DNA of 64,000 nt, taken from positions 1,181,204-1,245,203 of the forward strand of contig QRDG01000520.1 in the NCBI GenBank assembly GCA_012064385.1, in the 5' to 3' direction. Below, in pieces: positions 1 to 10,229 of the stretch; position 1 is the first letter of the stretch, and each line of letters starts with the position of its first letter. The position numbers and the translations under genes are program-made. The notes below the pieces were generated by a model. That model had not been told where the DNA came from. It did no database searches and saw only the letters and a list, made by a program, of their open reading frames with translations. Source of the DNA: Puccinellia tenuiflora. Lineage: Eukaryota; Streptophyta; Magnoliopsida; Poales; Poaceae.

Positions 1-392
1 GCAGGATACCTATACAGGAAGTACATCTCACAACAGAACTTAACTGTCCTAAGCAGTAAGTGTGATACTTGACTCTCAACAAGTTAAATGTACTAGGCTA
101 CTAGCAAGATGGCATTTCACATTTGCGTGTAGCAAGTTAGCTTCGATATGATTTGCTTGTTTAAATTGTGGTTTAAGCCCGACTATAAATAGTAAGCATG
201 AGTCAGGTGGAAGAGGCAATGGTCCACAGATGACAGGCTCATCCGGATGTCAGTGTTAGGAAAAAAAAATATGCAAAACTGCTAACAAATGAATTACATG
301 AGATTATACTACTTTCTCGAAAGTAGCATTTGCAGTGAAGCAGTAAAGAGAGAAATGCATTCCCAGAGAAAAAAGAAAATCGGTGCACTTAC
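1..392 (-). other. CENP-C intron after the CENPC-motif exon
   Basis: AT-rich sequence downstream of the donor at 392. I found no exon that continues the phase-1 reading frame and no repeat. The remaining CENP-C exons are expected to the left of base 1. Confidence 0.6.
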
Positions 393-500
393 TATCATGA
401 ATACGGCCATATAGGAATCTTTCGCCACGCCAATCCTGCAAAGGCCTTGACCGGATTCTTGTACTTCGCCTAACGCCAGATTGCCACGAAAAACCAAATG
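393..500 (-). CDS. CENPC: CENP-C exon carrying the CENPC motif
   Basis: The exon is bounded by an AG acceptor at 501-502 and a strong GTAAGTG donor beginning at 392. It completes a codon from exon 607-715 (RKSLA followed by AFGFSWQSG) and continues with GVRRSTRIRSRPLQ, DWRGERF and LYGRIHD. This is the CENPC motif, which in other species contacts the acidic patch of the nucleosome and the hydrophobic C-terminal tail of CENH3. The usual plant wording around the tryptophan is LEYW; here it reads LQDW, so the aromatic residue before W is aspartate. The exon ends in phase 1, and the next exon lies outside the window. Confidence 0.93.
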
Positions 501-3500
501 CTGGTGGCAGTCATGAAAATAGAAAAGATCATCAGTATCCTTATGATATAGTCGTACTTGTTTGGAGAAAGAAATGTCTGCATATTGCAACGTGCAGAAG
601 TAGGACCTGCCAGGCTTTTCCTTCCATCCAATTCTTGCCTCTTCTTTCTCCGAGTTTCCTTTTGCCCCTTGCCATTGTTTGGGGACCGTAGAACCCTTGT
701 ACCAACTATCTGTTGCTGGGAATACAAATGCAAAGCTGAAAATTAATACTCAAAAGTTCAAGAAACATGTGTCGCAGGAGGTTAATATTCCCGATTGCTT
801 GTTGCGTACTACCTCCATTCCTAAATTAATACTCATTTCAGTCCGTATGTAGTCCAAATGACAATGTCTAAAATATCTTATATTTAGGAAAGGAGGGAGT
901 ATGTAACAAGGACCCTGCACCAGTTATGTGTACCTACTTGATGGTGATATGCCCTAGAGGCGATCAGTATTTATGATCTTTTGTGTACTATATTATCTCG
1001 TTTTTTTAAGGTTATTAATATTGATTGGCGAGTATGGGACTATATTTATGTTTATGATGTTAATATAAAGGGTCATAAACCACATGAAGAACACATATGA
1101 ACTGTAAACAAGCACATGTATTGATTGATAGTGATTTACAGATCTATGAAGAGATCAAATAACTAATGTGTACTGCTGCACCTACTCTAGCACTCCAATG
1201 TGCGAGATTGCTGCCTTGTACATGTGCATATCTAGGAGGCGTTGCTACGGTTTCCGTGACCCTAGAACAATCCGGAAACTTTATCATGGCCGCGAGGTAC
1301 TATATGCATATGGTACCATCAGTGTGACACTCTGGTGGCCACAAGGTGCTATAAGATAACTTGCAGTAATTACTGGTGACTTCTGTACTTCCCTTGCGCA
1401 ACATCTACTGGTAAAACTTGCAGTAGTTACTGGTGACTTGTGTACAAAAGTATTGTTTTGCGCTAGCGTGGCCGGCCCGTAACATTACACTATTAAACCA
1501 GAAGTGGCCACTTAGCACCGTCAATATGGATAACTGCATGATGTGCTAAGGCTCAGCTTTCATGAACAACATGTGCTTGACATCATAAACACTACACTTT
1601 GTTATAGCTGTCTGTATGTTGTCCCTACTATACTGTAAAGATAAACAGAACAAGATACTCACTGGATGTGACATATGTAAGACTGACTCTTTCTCTCTCT
1701 ATGTGTGTGTGTGCGTGCGTGTGTGTGTCCCTCCTCTGAGGTTGTACCCCTTAACTCTTCATGTTCAATGAAATGAAATGCAAAATCTTTTGCATTTTCT
1801 CGGAAAAAATGGCGTACCCAGTGCCGAAAGCTCCCACGCATTGTGGGGTCTGGGGAAGGGAATTTCTAGGCAGCCTTCCCTTGCTTTTATGCAAAGAGAC
1901 TGATTCGAACCAGGAGGTACAAGGACAAAAGTTTCAGTCTAGCAGCTAAAATATATAAGAATATTCAAGAAACAAACCTACCTCAATATTTGTATCTTGC
2001 ATATGAGGTTGAGTCTCTGTATCACAATTTTCTGGGGGTATTCCCAACGAATCGCTTTCCTCTTCTGTAACAAAATATACTTCAGAATTCCACATACAGA
2101 AGATTGTGAAGTCGTGAAATTTGGACCAAGTAATTCAAAGCATCTTATACAATATATTTACAAAAAGGTACAGCATAGTAACAAAAGAAAATTAAAATCA
2201 GTTTGCAGATTTATAAGATTTTTTGTAGCACTACGTGTATAATGAACATAACAAAAAGAACAGGTCATATATATGATATATTATTAATGAAGCACATGAA
2301 AGTGTGATCTGCTCTCTAGAGGCATGTGGTCCTATTTGACGAAGACAGTAGCCCCAGCTAAGAACAATCCTTGTAGCCAAATAGTCACTGAATGTTTAAG
2401 TTACAATGAATCGTTCTAAAGTAAATCCCTATATACATTACAAACAATTCAACAATAACAGGAAGCAGAATAGGCAGAAATAAGACCTGCCCCTCTTTTC
2501 CCTCTCCTCAATGGCTGCCTCCTCTTCCCATTCTGAACTTGTTTTTGCTTACTATCCTTGCTCGGGACGAGTTGGTTGCTTATATGAACTGCTGGTTCCT
2601 GGAAGTCCCAAAAAGGCAAGCATAAAAAACTGAAAGCAGCCAAATACGCAATTTTCCTATATTTAAGAAAATGCACAATCTAAACTCAATTCCTTACAAC
2701 TGCCTGCAATATCAAGACTGATTAAAAATACAATAGTGTTTGATGAAGGAATCCTACCTCAAAGTTTCCTTCATGAATATGAGATTGAAGCTGTGGATCA
2801 ATATCTTCTGGAGGTATTTCTGATGCATGGGTTGACTTATCTGTAAGAAAACAAGCTTCAATGCAAGACAAGAATATGATACTAACAGCTAGGAAGCAGA
2901 TAAAGGTGGCATAGAATAGTAATATGTGTACAAGAAACATCACCAAAGGTGCTACATAATACCAAATAAAGTTTAAATAAGCTGGCAGGAATTATATAGT
3001 TCTTTCTAGCATTATACATAACATTAACAAAAGAGGAAGGGATATATAAACTATTACTGCTGCACATGAAAGAATGATCTTTATTCTCTAGACACACGTG
3101 GCACTATCTAATGACGGCGTAATCCTTGGTTAAGAACAATCCTTGTACCTAAATGGCAACTGATTCTTAAATTTACAGAATCGTTCTAATGGGTGCATGG
3201 CTACACACACTAGAAACTAGTAAATACAAATAGAAAGTAGAATAGGCCGAAGTAAGACCTGGAACTCTTTTTCCTCTCTTGGCTGACTGTTTTTTGTTTT
3301 TCCCTTTTTGAACTGCCTTTTCCTTACCATCTTTGCTCAGGGAGAGTTCATGGCTTACATCAACTGCTCGTTTCTGGAAGTCCAAAAAAGGCAGGTGTAA
3401 AGAACTTTTGCTTTATAGGCAAATATTTTAACTTTTTTTCCTATACTTAAGAGAAGAATGCACAGGAAGATGCTCAAGTAAGTTACTTACTTTCATAAGA

Positions 3501-6500
3501 TCATTTACAGTGGCAATTCTGAAGGACAAAAAAAGTGATGTATACCTAGGGTGAACTAAGTACCATAGTCCCCCAAACTGGCCAGGAGCAGTTTTTTGCA
3601 GCAGAAATTTCAAAGAAAATATCATGCATAGTGAAAGAAGCCTACCTCCATATTTCCATCCTGAATATGAGATTGATTATGCGCGTCGGGAGGTATTTCC
3701 AGTGGATGGACTGGCTCGCCTGTAGAAAATATGCTTTAGACCTCAACAAAGAGTATAAAGTGATGTCTACAAAAACATACATGTTTGGAAGTATGCTTTA
3801 GACCTCAACCAAGAAAAAGAAAATATGCTTTAGACCTAATATTTGACACATTTTACCCCACTGGGAAAAATTTATGTCACTGTCGTGCGGATTAGTATGT
3901 TACTGAGTGTTTCCTGATTTGAGATAAGTCATGAGCATGTAAATGCAACAAAATGAGATGTGGTGGTGCTTGAGGTTACAATTTTCACATTAAGAAAAAT
4001 GCACTTACTGTTGAACTGCGCATGTAAGGTATATTGCGAGCAAATATTACTGGAGAATATGATGAAGGTGTAACATTATATGAAAACAAAATCTGATATA
4101 TGTTAGTAATCAAAGCCAATGCTTCTATGTGACACAGTTCTTTGGAGGAATGCATCCATCCTTTATAGGTCCCAGCCCCTTAGAAACAATCATCTGACGT
4201 CATGCACTAGATAATTCCTTTTACCAAGTTTGCTGTTCATGTCCAGAATAGTGTGCATAAACGTTGTGCGGATGGTTGCTCTTATGTCTCCAAAATAGCA
4301 TAACTAGCAAATTGATATGCCACAACACAGTCGATTTCATGATAATCTACTACAATCTTCTCTTTAATTATTTCAGAAATGGCAAATATGAACTACCATC
4401 TCATTTCTTGCATGAAAGTCCATGCTACTACTGGGAACACACAGTGGTACGACAAAAAAAAAAGATTGTTTCTCTCTCTTCTGCTGAACCTTGAGTCCCA
4501 GGTCTGATGAGCAAAATGTTATAACTATTTTGATGGCATAAGTTCATCTCAAATTTGCAAGTAAAGTGGGTACCTTGAACAAGCCCGTCCCCTCCAACCC
4601 CTCCCTGTCACACAGCACGAATCAAAGTTTGATACATGTTAAACACGCTAGAATGGGATCTATAATTTACAGGAACTGTTTGTGCAGGAACTCGCCTGAT
4701 GTTCAATACTGCCATCTTCATCATACAATGGGGACGCATTTCTACCTGGTGCGCTACCCAGCACTTCTGTCGTATCACCTTCCAAATGATGAGGAGACGA
4801 AATTGTTGGTTCACAACTTGGCCTCTCGATAACTGGGTGATTGATTGACACATCATCTTCCTGAAGCACAAAATAAAACATAATGTGCGGTGAAGTCAAT
4901 GGTTTAGAAGAAGTTCAGTAATAAACAAGTGAGAAGGACAGAAGGTAAGAAGACGTTCAGTAACTACCTCCTGTGTAACATTGTGTCCGCTTGATGCATC
5001 GTTTTCTTTGACAACTTCATTATCTATGCACACACCAAATGAAGAACTTCTTGGTTCACTTTCATCTGTTGAGGCTCCATTGGGAATGTTTGGGACAGGC
5101 TCAAGAACATGATCTGGAGATTTGGTGTTTGAAGTTGGAGTCTCCTTTCCAGTAGAGGCCTCACCACCCGTCGAAACAACAGTATTATAAGGACTGTGCC
5201 CCAGTGACTGTTTACCTGTAACAATTCCTGGAGAATTGTCTGATTCATCGTCTTCTGAAAGATCTGCTTTATCATTAAGAATGTCTTTACCAAGTATTTG
5301 TTTCTCCCATTTTGAAATTTGAGCATGGTGGCTCCTTGATACAGATCTTTCTGGAGTATGACCACTCGTCAGATGTTTCCGTTTAGTAGTGCTACTTACA
5401 GGCCTATCAGCAGGAACATTGAATAAGTCAGGGAGACAAACTTTTCCTATGCTTATTTCTTTAATCTGTAACGTCTCTCGTATTAGGTTTTCCTCTTCAG
5501 TTTCATCCAGATTTTTGAATGCTGACATTAATTCATCCAAAGGGCCACCTTTATCCTTCTCAACAAATGAATCTGTACAAGGGAAATTATATTAAGCGAA
5601 ACTAGGTTGAAATAGTTGCAACAGATTTGAGGAGGATTGTTTAACCTTCTCTCGCGGAGACATCTGGGATATCACATTGGCTAGAACTTGAAGGAACCGG
5701 CTGCATGGTTCTTTGAGGAACTGAAGGGGGCATGTCGTCTTGAGTGGACTGAGATTCAGTTATAGTTTCTATTTGCGAAACAGGTGCTTCAGTAACATCT
5801 GGGGTATCCACGCCCGCGCTGAAGTTGTAAGAATAGACTGATTTTCTCCTGAGAGTTAAGATAACAAAACATGGGTCAATTTCCTTTTATGATGGACACT
5901 TTCAGGTGCATGACAAGTTGGCAACAACAAACGTTTGTAAAGTGATGATAGGTTGACAGGAAGTGGCTACATGAAGCAAACTTTCAAATACTTACTGTCT
6001 TCTTCAATCAGTGGAAATCATAACTCATAAGCAACAGCAAAATGATAACTATGTAAACAAATCCAAATGTTTTTTTGCAAAGCACAGGAGACGCACACAA
6101 ATGGTTCTAAGGTCACAATATGAATAACACCCTTTTATAAAGGTTAAGTTAGAAGGAGTCATTCATCAGATAAAACATGGAACGAAAAAGGCAGCATACC
6201 TCGCCATACCGGGCCGCTTCTTTGGTGGTTCGATAGGCCGATGATGATCCACTGTTTTGGTTGGAGCCTCACCTCTTAGCCTTTTTATCTCCCTGTCAGC
6301 TTCTGCATTCATGAACAACATGTTAGAGCATTATTGGCATTTACTGTTTCACTTAGTGCCACCATTAGAAGGCAGTGAACGGGTTACCTTCAAGCTGATC
6401 CAAGGTTGAGAAGTATTCGTCCGGATCTTCAATGTTTAGCAACTGCGAGAAGTCGACATTTTGCACGGGGTTGCTGCAAAACAGTAACATCAAACCAAGT

Positions 6501-7198
6501 TATTCGAACTGCATTCACAGCTCACTACAGCAGGATGCAACTGACTGATTCCATAAGCTATGACTGAAGCTATAAACAGCTCAGAACAAGCAAGTGAATT
6601 GCCTTTGGGGGGGCTTGAGAGAGAATCGAGCCCGCTTGCGGTCCAGCCCGGGCCTTCTGCCCTGCTGGTTGTTCTTGCCGTTCACAGCAGCAGCAGCAGC
6701 AACTTTCACTCCGTCCTCCTTATAGAGCTTCTGGATGTCCCCCCGCTCCTTCAAAACCAGCCTGGCCTGCTCCATCAGCTCCTTGGATCGTTTCTGCACC
6801 GGACCGAACATTGTAAGATTAGCTCCAGCAACCACTGAAGCAGCAAATAGTTTGTAATTAATTCTCCTCTACGGATTATCCCATGTATAACTCTCTCGAG
6901 AGATAAAGAAAACTTCTAATCCCGAAAGGAAACCCGCCAGGCAGTAAGAAAAAACGAAACCCTCGGTCCCCAGTGAGATCGAACTCCGAATGGATCCAAC
7001 CAAGCCCGCGCACGCGCACCGGTTCCGGAGCGGAGGGTCGCGTAAGGAGCGTACCAGCGGTCCGCCGAGCAGTGCCTCACTGGCCCTGGAGGGAGATGCG
7101 GCGGCGGCTGTGACGGCAGGGCCAAGGGTCCAGAGGAGGAGGGACGTCGCAGATGTGGCGTCGCTGAGGGGGTCACCCACGGCGTCGACAGAGGCCAT
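393..7198 (-). CDS. CENPC: CENP-C, centromere protein C (14 exons, 3' end outside window)
   Basis: Inner-kinetochore DNA/nucleosome-binding protein that links CENH3 chromatin to the kinetochore. Exons read on the minus strand with consistent phase: 7055-7198 (ATG), 6603-6793, 6388-6473, 6200-6302, 5646-5848, 4968-5572, 4671-4860, 3646-3719, 3259-3373, 2758-2840, 2487-2598, 1982-2064, 607-715, 393-500. Together they give about 735 codons without a stop. Recognition rests on the N-terminal block (SKELMEQARLVLKE, RRPGLDRKRARFSLKPP, NIEDPDEYF, EADREIKRLRGE, IEPPKKRPGM), which matches grass CENP-C as I remember it, on three repeated exon pairs, and on a CENPC motif in the last visible exon. All junctions are GT-AG except one GC-AG intron. 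The cupin-like C-terminal dimerisation exons expected after the motif must lie left of base 1. Barley and wheat carry more than one CENP-C paralogue, and I cannot say which this is. Confidence 0.93.
809..899. mobile_element. Stowaway-type MITE (Tc1/mariner), 91 bp
   Basis: The ends are imperfect inverted repeats (CTACCTCCATTCCTAAAT and ATTTAGGAAAGGAGGGAG), the standard grass Stowaway terminus. It is flanked by the dinucleotide TA at 807-808 and 900-901, the expected target duplication. It lies within a CENP-C intron and has no coding capacity. Confidence 0.9.
1702..1728. repeat. TG/CG dinucleotide microsatellite
   Basis: A short run of alternating TG with interspersed CG units inside the 716-1981 intron, preceded by a CT-rich run. 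Confidence 0.8.
6601..6602 (-). other. CENPC: GC splice donor of CENP-C intron 2
   Basis: Exon 2 ends AAAG and the intron starts GCAATT, not GT. Joining here to the acceptor before 6473 keeps frame and yields KPPQS-NPVQNVDF, which aligns with the KPPASKPVPNVDF-like stretch of other grass CENP-C proteins as I recall them. The only nearby GT, after a further 15 bases, would break the match. GC-AG introns are a known minority class. Confidence 0.75.
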
Positions 7199-7457
7199 GC
7201 GCAGGCGGCGCGACGCCTAGATCTCGCCGCCGGCGGGGCGGCAGTTCGGGGCGAGACGAGTGCTCCGGTGCGGCTCGGGTTGGGGAATTGGGGGAGTCCG
7301 GGATTTCAAAAATCGAAACGGGGACAGAGAGGGGGAGCGGGGCCGGAGAGTGGGAGTGCGAGGGGCGACGGGGTGAACCCCTCTGCTGTGGGTTTGGGGT
7401 TGAGTACTTGTTGCTGGCGGAGCGAGGTGATTTTTTCTTCAATGCTGGAACCTCGCG
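7199..7457 (-). promoter_or_regulatory. CENP-C 5' leader and proximal promoter region
   Basis: About 260 bp separate the CENP-C start codon from the edge of a transposon. The sequence is GC-rich and purine-rich, and I saw no clear TATA box. Whatever core promoter and 5' UTR the gene uses must lie here or extend into the transposon. Confidence 0.5.
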
Positions 7458-7726
7458 CTATAACTGTCAAACTTTTCATCCCACATCGCACGGTAGAAGC
7501 AATTTAGTCCCACTTGTTATAAATTGTGCACCGGTAGTCCCACAACTTCCATACCTGGGACAGTTTAGTCCAAATTCACTAAATTCGACGTATTTTTGCA
7601 AATTAGCGGGGTATTAATTACAAAAATTAGTGGGGACGTTTTGCCTAATTAGCGGGGCATATAAAAAGTTCAGAGTTTCAGACGGTGAACACGGGGAAGG
7701 GATGGACATGGAGAGTGAGTGTGTAC

Positions 7727-8513
7727 CATGGAAAAAAATAGCCCGCTATGTCCCGTATAATAGCGCGCTATAACTTATTTGAAAAGACTACGCTATATTT
7801 AACCAAAAATAGCCGCTACGACGCTAATCACGTTTTATACCCGCTAAACCACGCTAAACATGATAGCGTTATAGCACGCTATTTTTTTTAGAAATAAACG
7901 AGATTCCATCGGCCCAAAAAAAGTCCAACACGCACCTCCTCCTCACTAGGTCACTCCCCAGTATCTAATTCAATCCTCCTCGGCTGTTCACGTGAGCAAC
8001 GGCGGCGCCTCATCGAGTTGCAGGCTTGTAGCGACGATGTGAGCACTTCCTCCACCGGCGGATCGAGCTCTTCCTCCGCCTCGAGTTGCATTGGCGGCGG
8101 GAGCGCTTCCTCAACATCACAAGGAAAGAGAGTTTCTCATCTTAGGAAGAGAATGTTTCCTGTTTTACGTGGTGATGATGGATTTTCTAGTGAATCTGAA
8201 GATGACGCCGGTCTTCTAATTAAAAGTTTAAAACGGGTTGTCTTTTCGAGTTTGGTACTTTGTTTATGGATTTATGCCTCATATTTGTGTCTACGTCATG
8301 GATTTGGTCCTTGACTTTTGTATTTGATTAACTAGTTATGCATGTATTGGTTTTGGAAAAATATTTAGTGTTGAAATCCTTAATATTTAAGCTATATAAT
8401 TCATTGTTTTGCGAAACGCTGTTTCAAATATAGCACGATATATCACGCTATAACTTTTATAACCTTTTGAGAAGGGTCACGCTAAAAATGATAGCCCGCT
8501 ATTTTGTTCATTG
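7727..8513. mobile_element. Non-autonomous hAT element with perfect 8-bp TSD
   Basis: Flanked by GTGTGTAC at 7719-7726 and again at 8514-8521, an exact 8-bp duplication diagnostic of hAT. The ends read CATGG...AATAGCCCGCTAT and, inverted, CAATG...AATAGCGGGCTAT. Subterminal regions are full of TAGCG(C/T)GCTA-like palindromes. The interior holds a short plus-strand frame (8018-8314) starting with a serine-rich tract and containing GKRVSHLRKR and DDGFSSESEDD. I do not recognise it, and it is too short to be a transposase. Confidence 0.85.
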
Positions 8514-8521
8514 GTGTGTAC

Positions 8522-8965
8522 TGACAAGGAGGAGCATGCAGTAGAATTGGCGGCGCCGGCTCCAGCAACGCCGAGGGCGCCCGCGAGCCACCCCGCAGTG
8601 CGGAAGGCGTAGGGCAGTCCAAGCAGCCCGGTGCCGATGATGAAGACGACGAGTGGATGGACATGGAGAGTGAGTGTGTACTGACAAGGGGGACCATGTA
8701 GTAAAAAGTGGCAGCGCCGGCGAGCCACCCCGCGGTGCGGAAGGCGTTGGGCAGGCCAAGCACCCCGGTGCCGATGATGAAGACGACGACGACTGTATGG
8801 ACATGGAGAGTGTGTGTACTGACAAGGGGGGGGGCATGAAGTAGAAAGTGGCGGCGCTGGCTCCGGGAACGCCGAGGGTGTCGGCGAGCCACCCCGCGGT
8901 GCGGAAGGCGTAGGGCAGGCCAAGCACCCCGGTGCCGACGATCGAGACGACGACGTCGTTTTCAC
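8522..8965 (-). pseudogene. Triplicated fragment of an AAAP/AVT-type amino-acid transporter exon
   Basis: On the minus strand three tandem units (about 8796-8965, 8651-8795 and 8522-8650) each encode a version of IIGTGVLGLPYAFRTAGWLAG, followed in two units by a TFYxM-type stretch. This is the first transmembrane region of plant vacuolar amino-acid transporters of the AVT3/ANT1-like group (family knowledge). Units are separated by a shared spacer containing ATGGACATGGAGAG and TGTGTACTGACAAGG. Frames differ between units and each ends quickly, so no transporter can be made. A fourth spacer at about 7699-7726 precedes the hAT insertion. Confidence 0.7.
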
Positions 8966-9606
8966 CGTCTGAAACTCTGAATTTCTTAACAGATTCAGTC
9001 GACCTTGTATTGTGATTAATTGTTCAGCTTAGTCTATTCTATCCGTTACTCTCATCGAGATTAATTGCGTGCTAAAACTCCCTAAAATCGAGCCGATCAT
9101 GCGTCACAGTCCCTAAATTCTAGCCGATTGAGAAAGGAAGAAAGAGGACATAGAACAAAATCGGGTACCGTAGTCCGGCGGGTCCTGGCCATACTCCCGG
9201 TAGCGCATCGCCGGAGAGATCGAGGCAGAAACGCCCCAAGCGCAAGCTCGCCGGACGGATTTGTTGGGTGATGCATGCACGGATCGATGCATATATAAAT
9301 ATACAACATGAAACCAGGGGACAACAACGAATAAGAGATGATATGTTGCCATGTATGTGCTCGAAATTAATACGGATTGATATATTCCGGTAATTAATGT
9401 AATTAATACCTCGCTAATTAGAGAAAATCAATTAATGCCCCGCTAATTAGCCAAAAAATCAAATTTGGTGAATTTGGACTAAAATGTTCCGAGTATGCAA
9501 GTTGTGGGACTACCGGTGCACAGTTTGCAAGAAGTGGGATTAAATTGCTCCCACCGTGCAAATTGTGGGATGAAAAGTGTATATATCTCCTGTCAAATTG
9601 TTATAG

Positions 9607-10154
9607 ATAGATCAAATTAAGAGGGAGTATAAAGATGTGGCAGCCCCATTTTACGACCTTACCCTGTCCGGTGTGTAGGAGAGTTTGAAAGCCAGATCTC
9701 ACACGCTACATCAAAAATGACGTTGTTCTCACGCACGTATGGAAAATTAGACATGTCGCTGGTGACTCCGGCCGCACCGTCACGTGCTCGGCCGCCCCGT
9801 GGCACAACAGAAGGAGTACTTTCAGGTTGAAGGATAGACGCCTCGCGAGGCTCGTTCAACCTCGTCCTCTCCCTCTTCTCACATGGAAGAACCGCAGGAC
9901 ATTCTACGGACATTCTTTCAATATTTTACATGTGGGTTATCTAATTTGTAGGGATAGTAGTGTCATATGTTAGAACGCTGTTGTGTCCATTTTTTACCGG
10001 AAAATTTGCTAAATCTATAGCGTTTTGTAATCATTTACATGTTCACGTGTTTGACTATAGTTGTAACATATAACAGGAATCTTATCTTCCAGATATTACA
10101 TATATGCTCTGTTAGATCTGCAATGTGTTGTACATGTTGATATTTTACTATAGA
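9607..10154. other. Intergenic spacer, nothing recognised
   Basis: Between the TIR element and the Helitron. It contains a GAGGGAGTATAAA remnant near 9628 that resembles one end of a Stowaway element without its partner. No open frame of interest. Confidence 0.5.
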
Positions 10155-10229
10155 CTAGTTAATTGCCCGTGCGTTGCTACGGGGCATACATATTTAGTGG
10201 TTCAACACCAATATTAACAAAAAAATAGT

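Larger units (their letters stand above)
716..1981 (-). other. CENP-C intron with MITE and TG-rich run
   Basis: A 1,266-bp intron between the third A exon and the third B exon. It contains a Stowaway-like MITE (809-899) and a TG/CG dinucleotide run (1702-1728). I saw no further CENP-C exon copy in it. Confidence 0.8.
607..3719 (-). repeat. CENPC: Three tandem copies of a two-exon module inside CENP-C
   Basis: Module exon A (EIPP followed by an acidic/polar stretch ending in a short QSHI/QPHM-like motif) occurs at 3646-3719, 2758-2840 and 1982-2064. Module exon B (SKDGK/SKDSK, then a Lys/Arg-rich tail ending KRGKR or RKSLA) occurs at 3259-3373, 2487-2598 and 607-715. Every A starts needing one base and ends in phase 0. 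Every B starts in phase 0 and ends with one base, using a G|GTCTTA or G|GTCCTA donor. Each A-B unit is therefore an in-frame cassette. Duplicated exons of this kind have been reported for grass CENP-C. The last B copy supplies the residues just before the CENPC motif. Confidence 0.9.
7458..9606. mobile_element. TIR DNA transposon with captured host sequence (Pack-type)
   Basis: Long imperfect terminal inverted repeats of about 200 bp. The left arm 7458-7690 (CTATAAC, then TTTTCATCCCACA, GTGCACCGGTAGTCCCACAA, and runs of AATTAGCGGGG) is the reverse complement of sequence at about 9385-9606. A further matching block (CAGAGTTTCAGACGGTGAA) lies at 7669-7687 and 8960-8978. No transposase is present, so it is non-autonomous. 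Long TIRs with host-gene pieces inside suggest a Mutator-like Pack element, but no clean 9-bp target duplication was found, so the superfamily is uncertain. A hAT element is nested inside. Confidence 0.75.

Noticed and set aside
3491..3518. A 28-bp candidate micro-exon of CENP-C between the first A and B exons, with AG before and GTAAGT after it
   Set aside because: Entered in phase 0 it reads into TGA, and skipping it joins A to B exactly in phase as in the other two modules.
7173..7507. Overlapping open frames on both strands upstream of CENP-C
   Set aside because: They fall in GC-rich leader/promoter DNA, encode low-complexity Pro/Arg or Gly/Glu residues and run into the TIR element.
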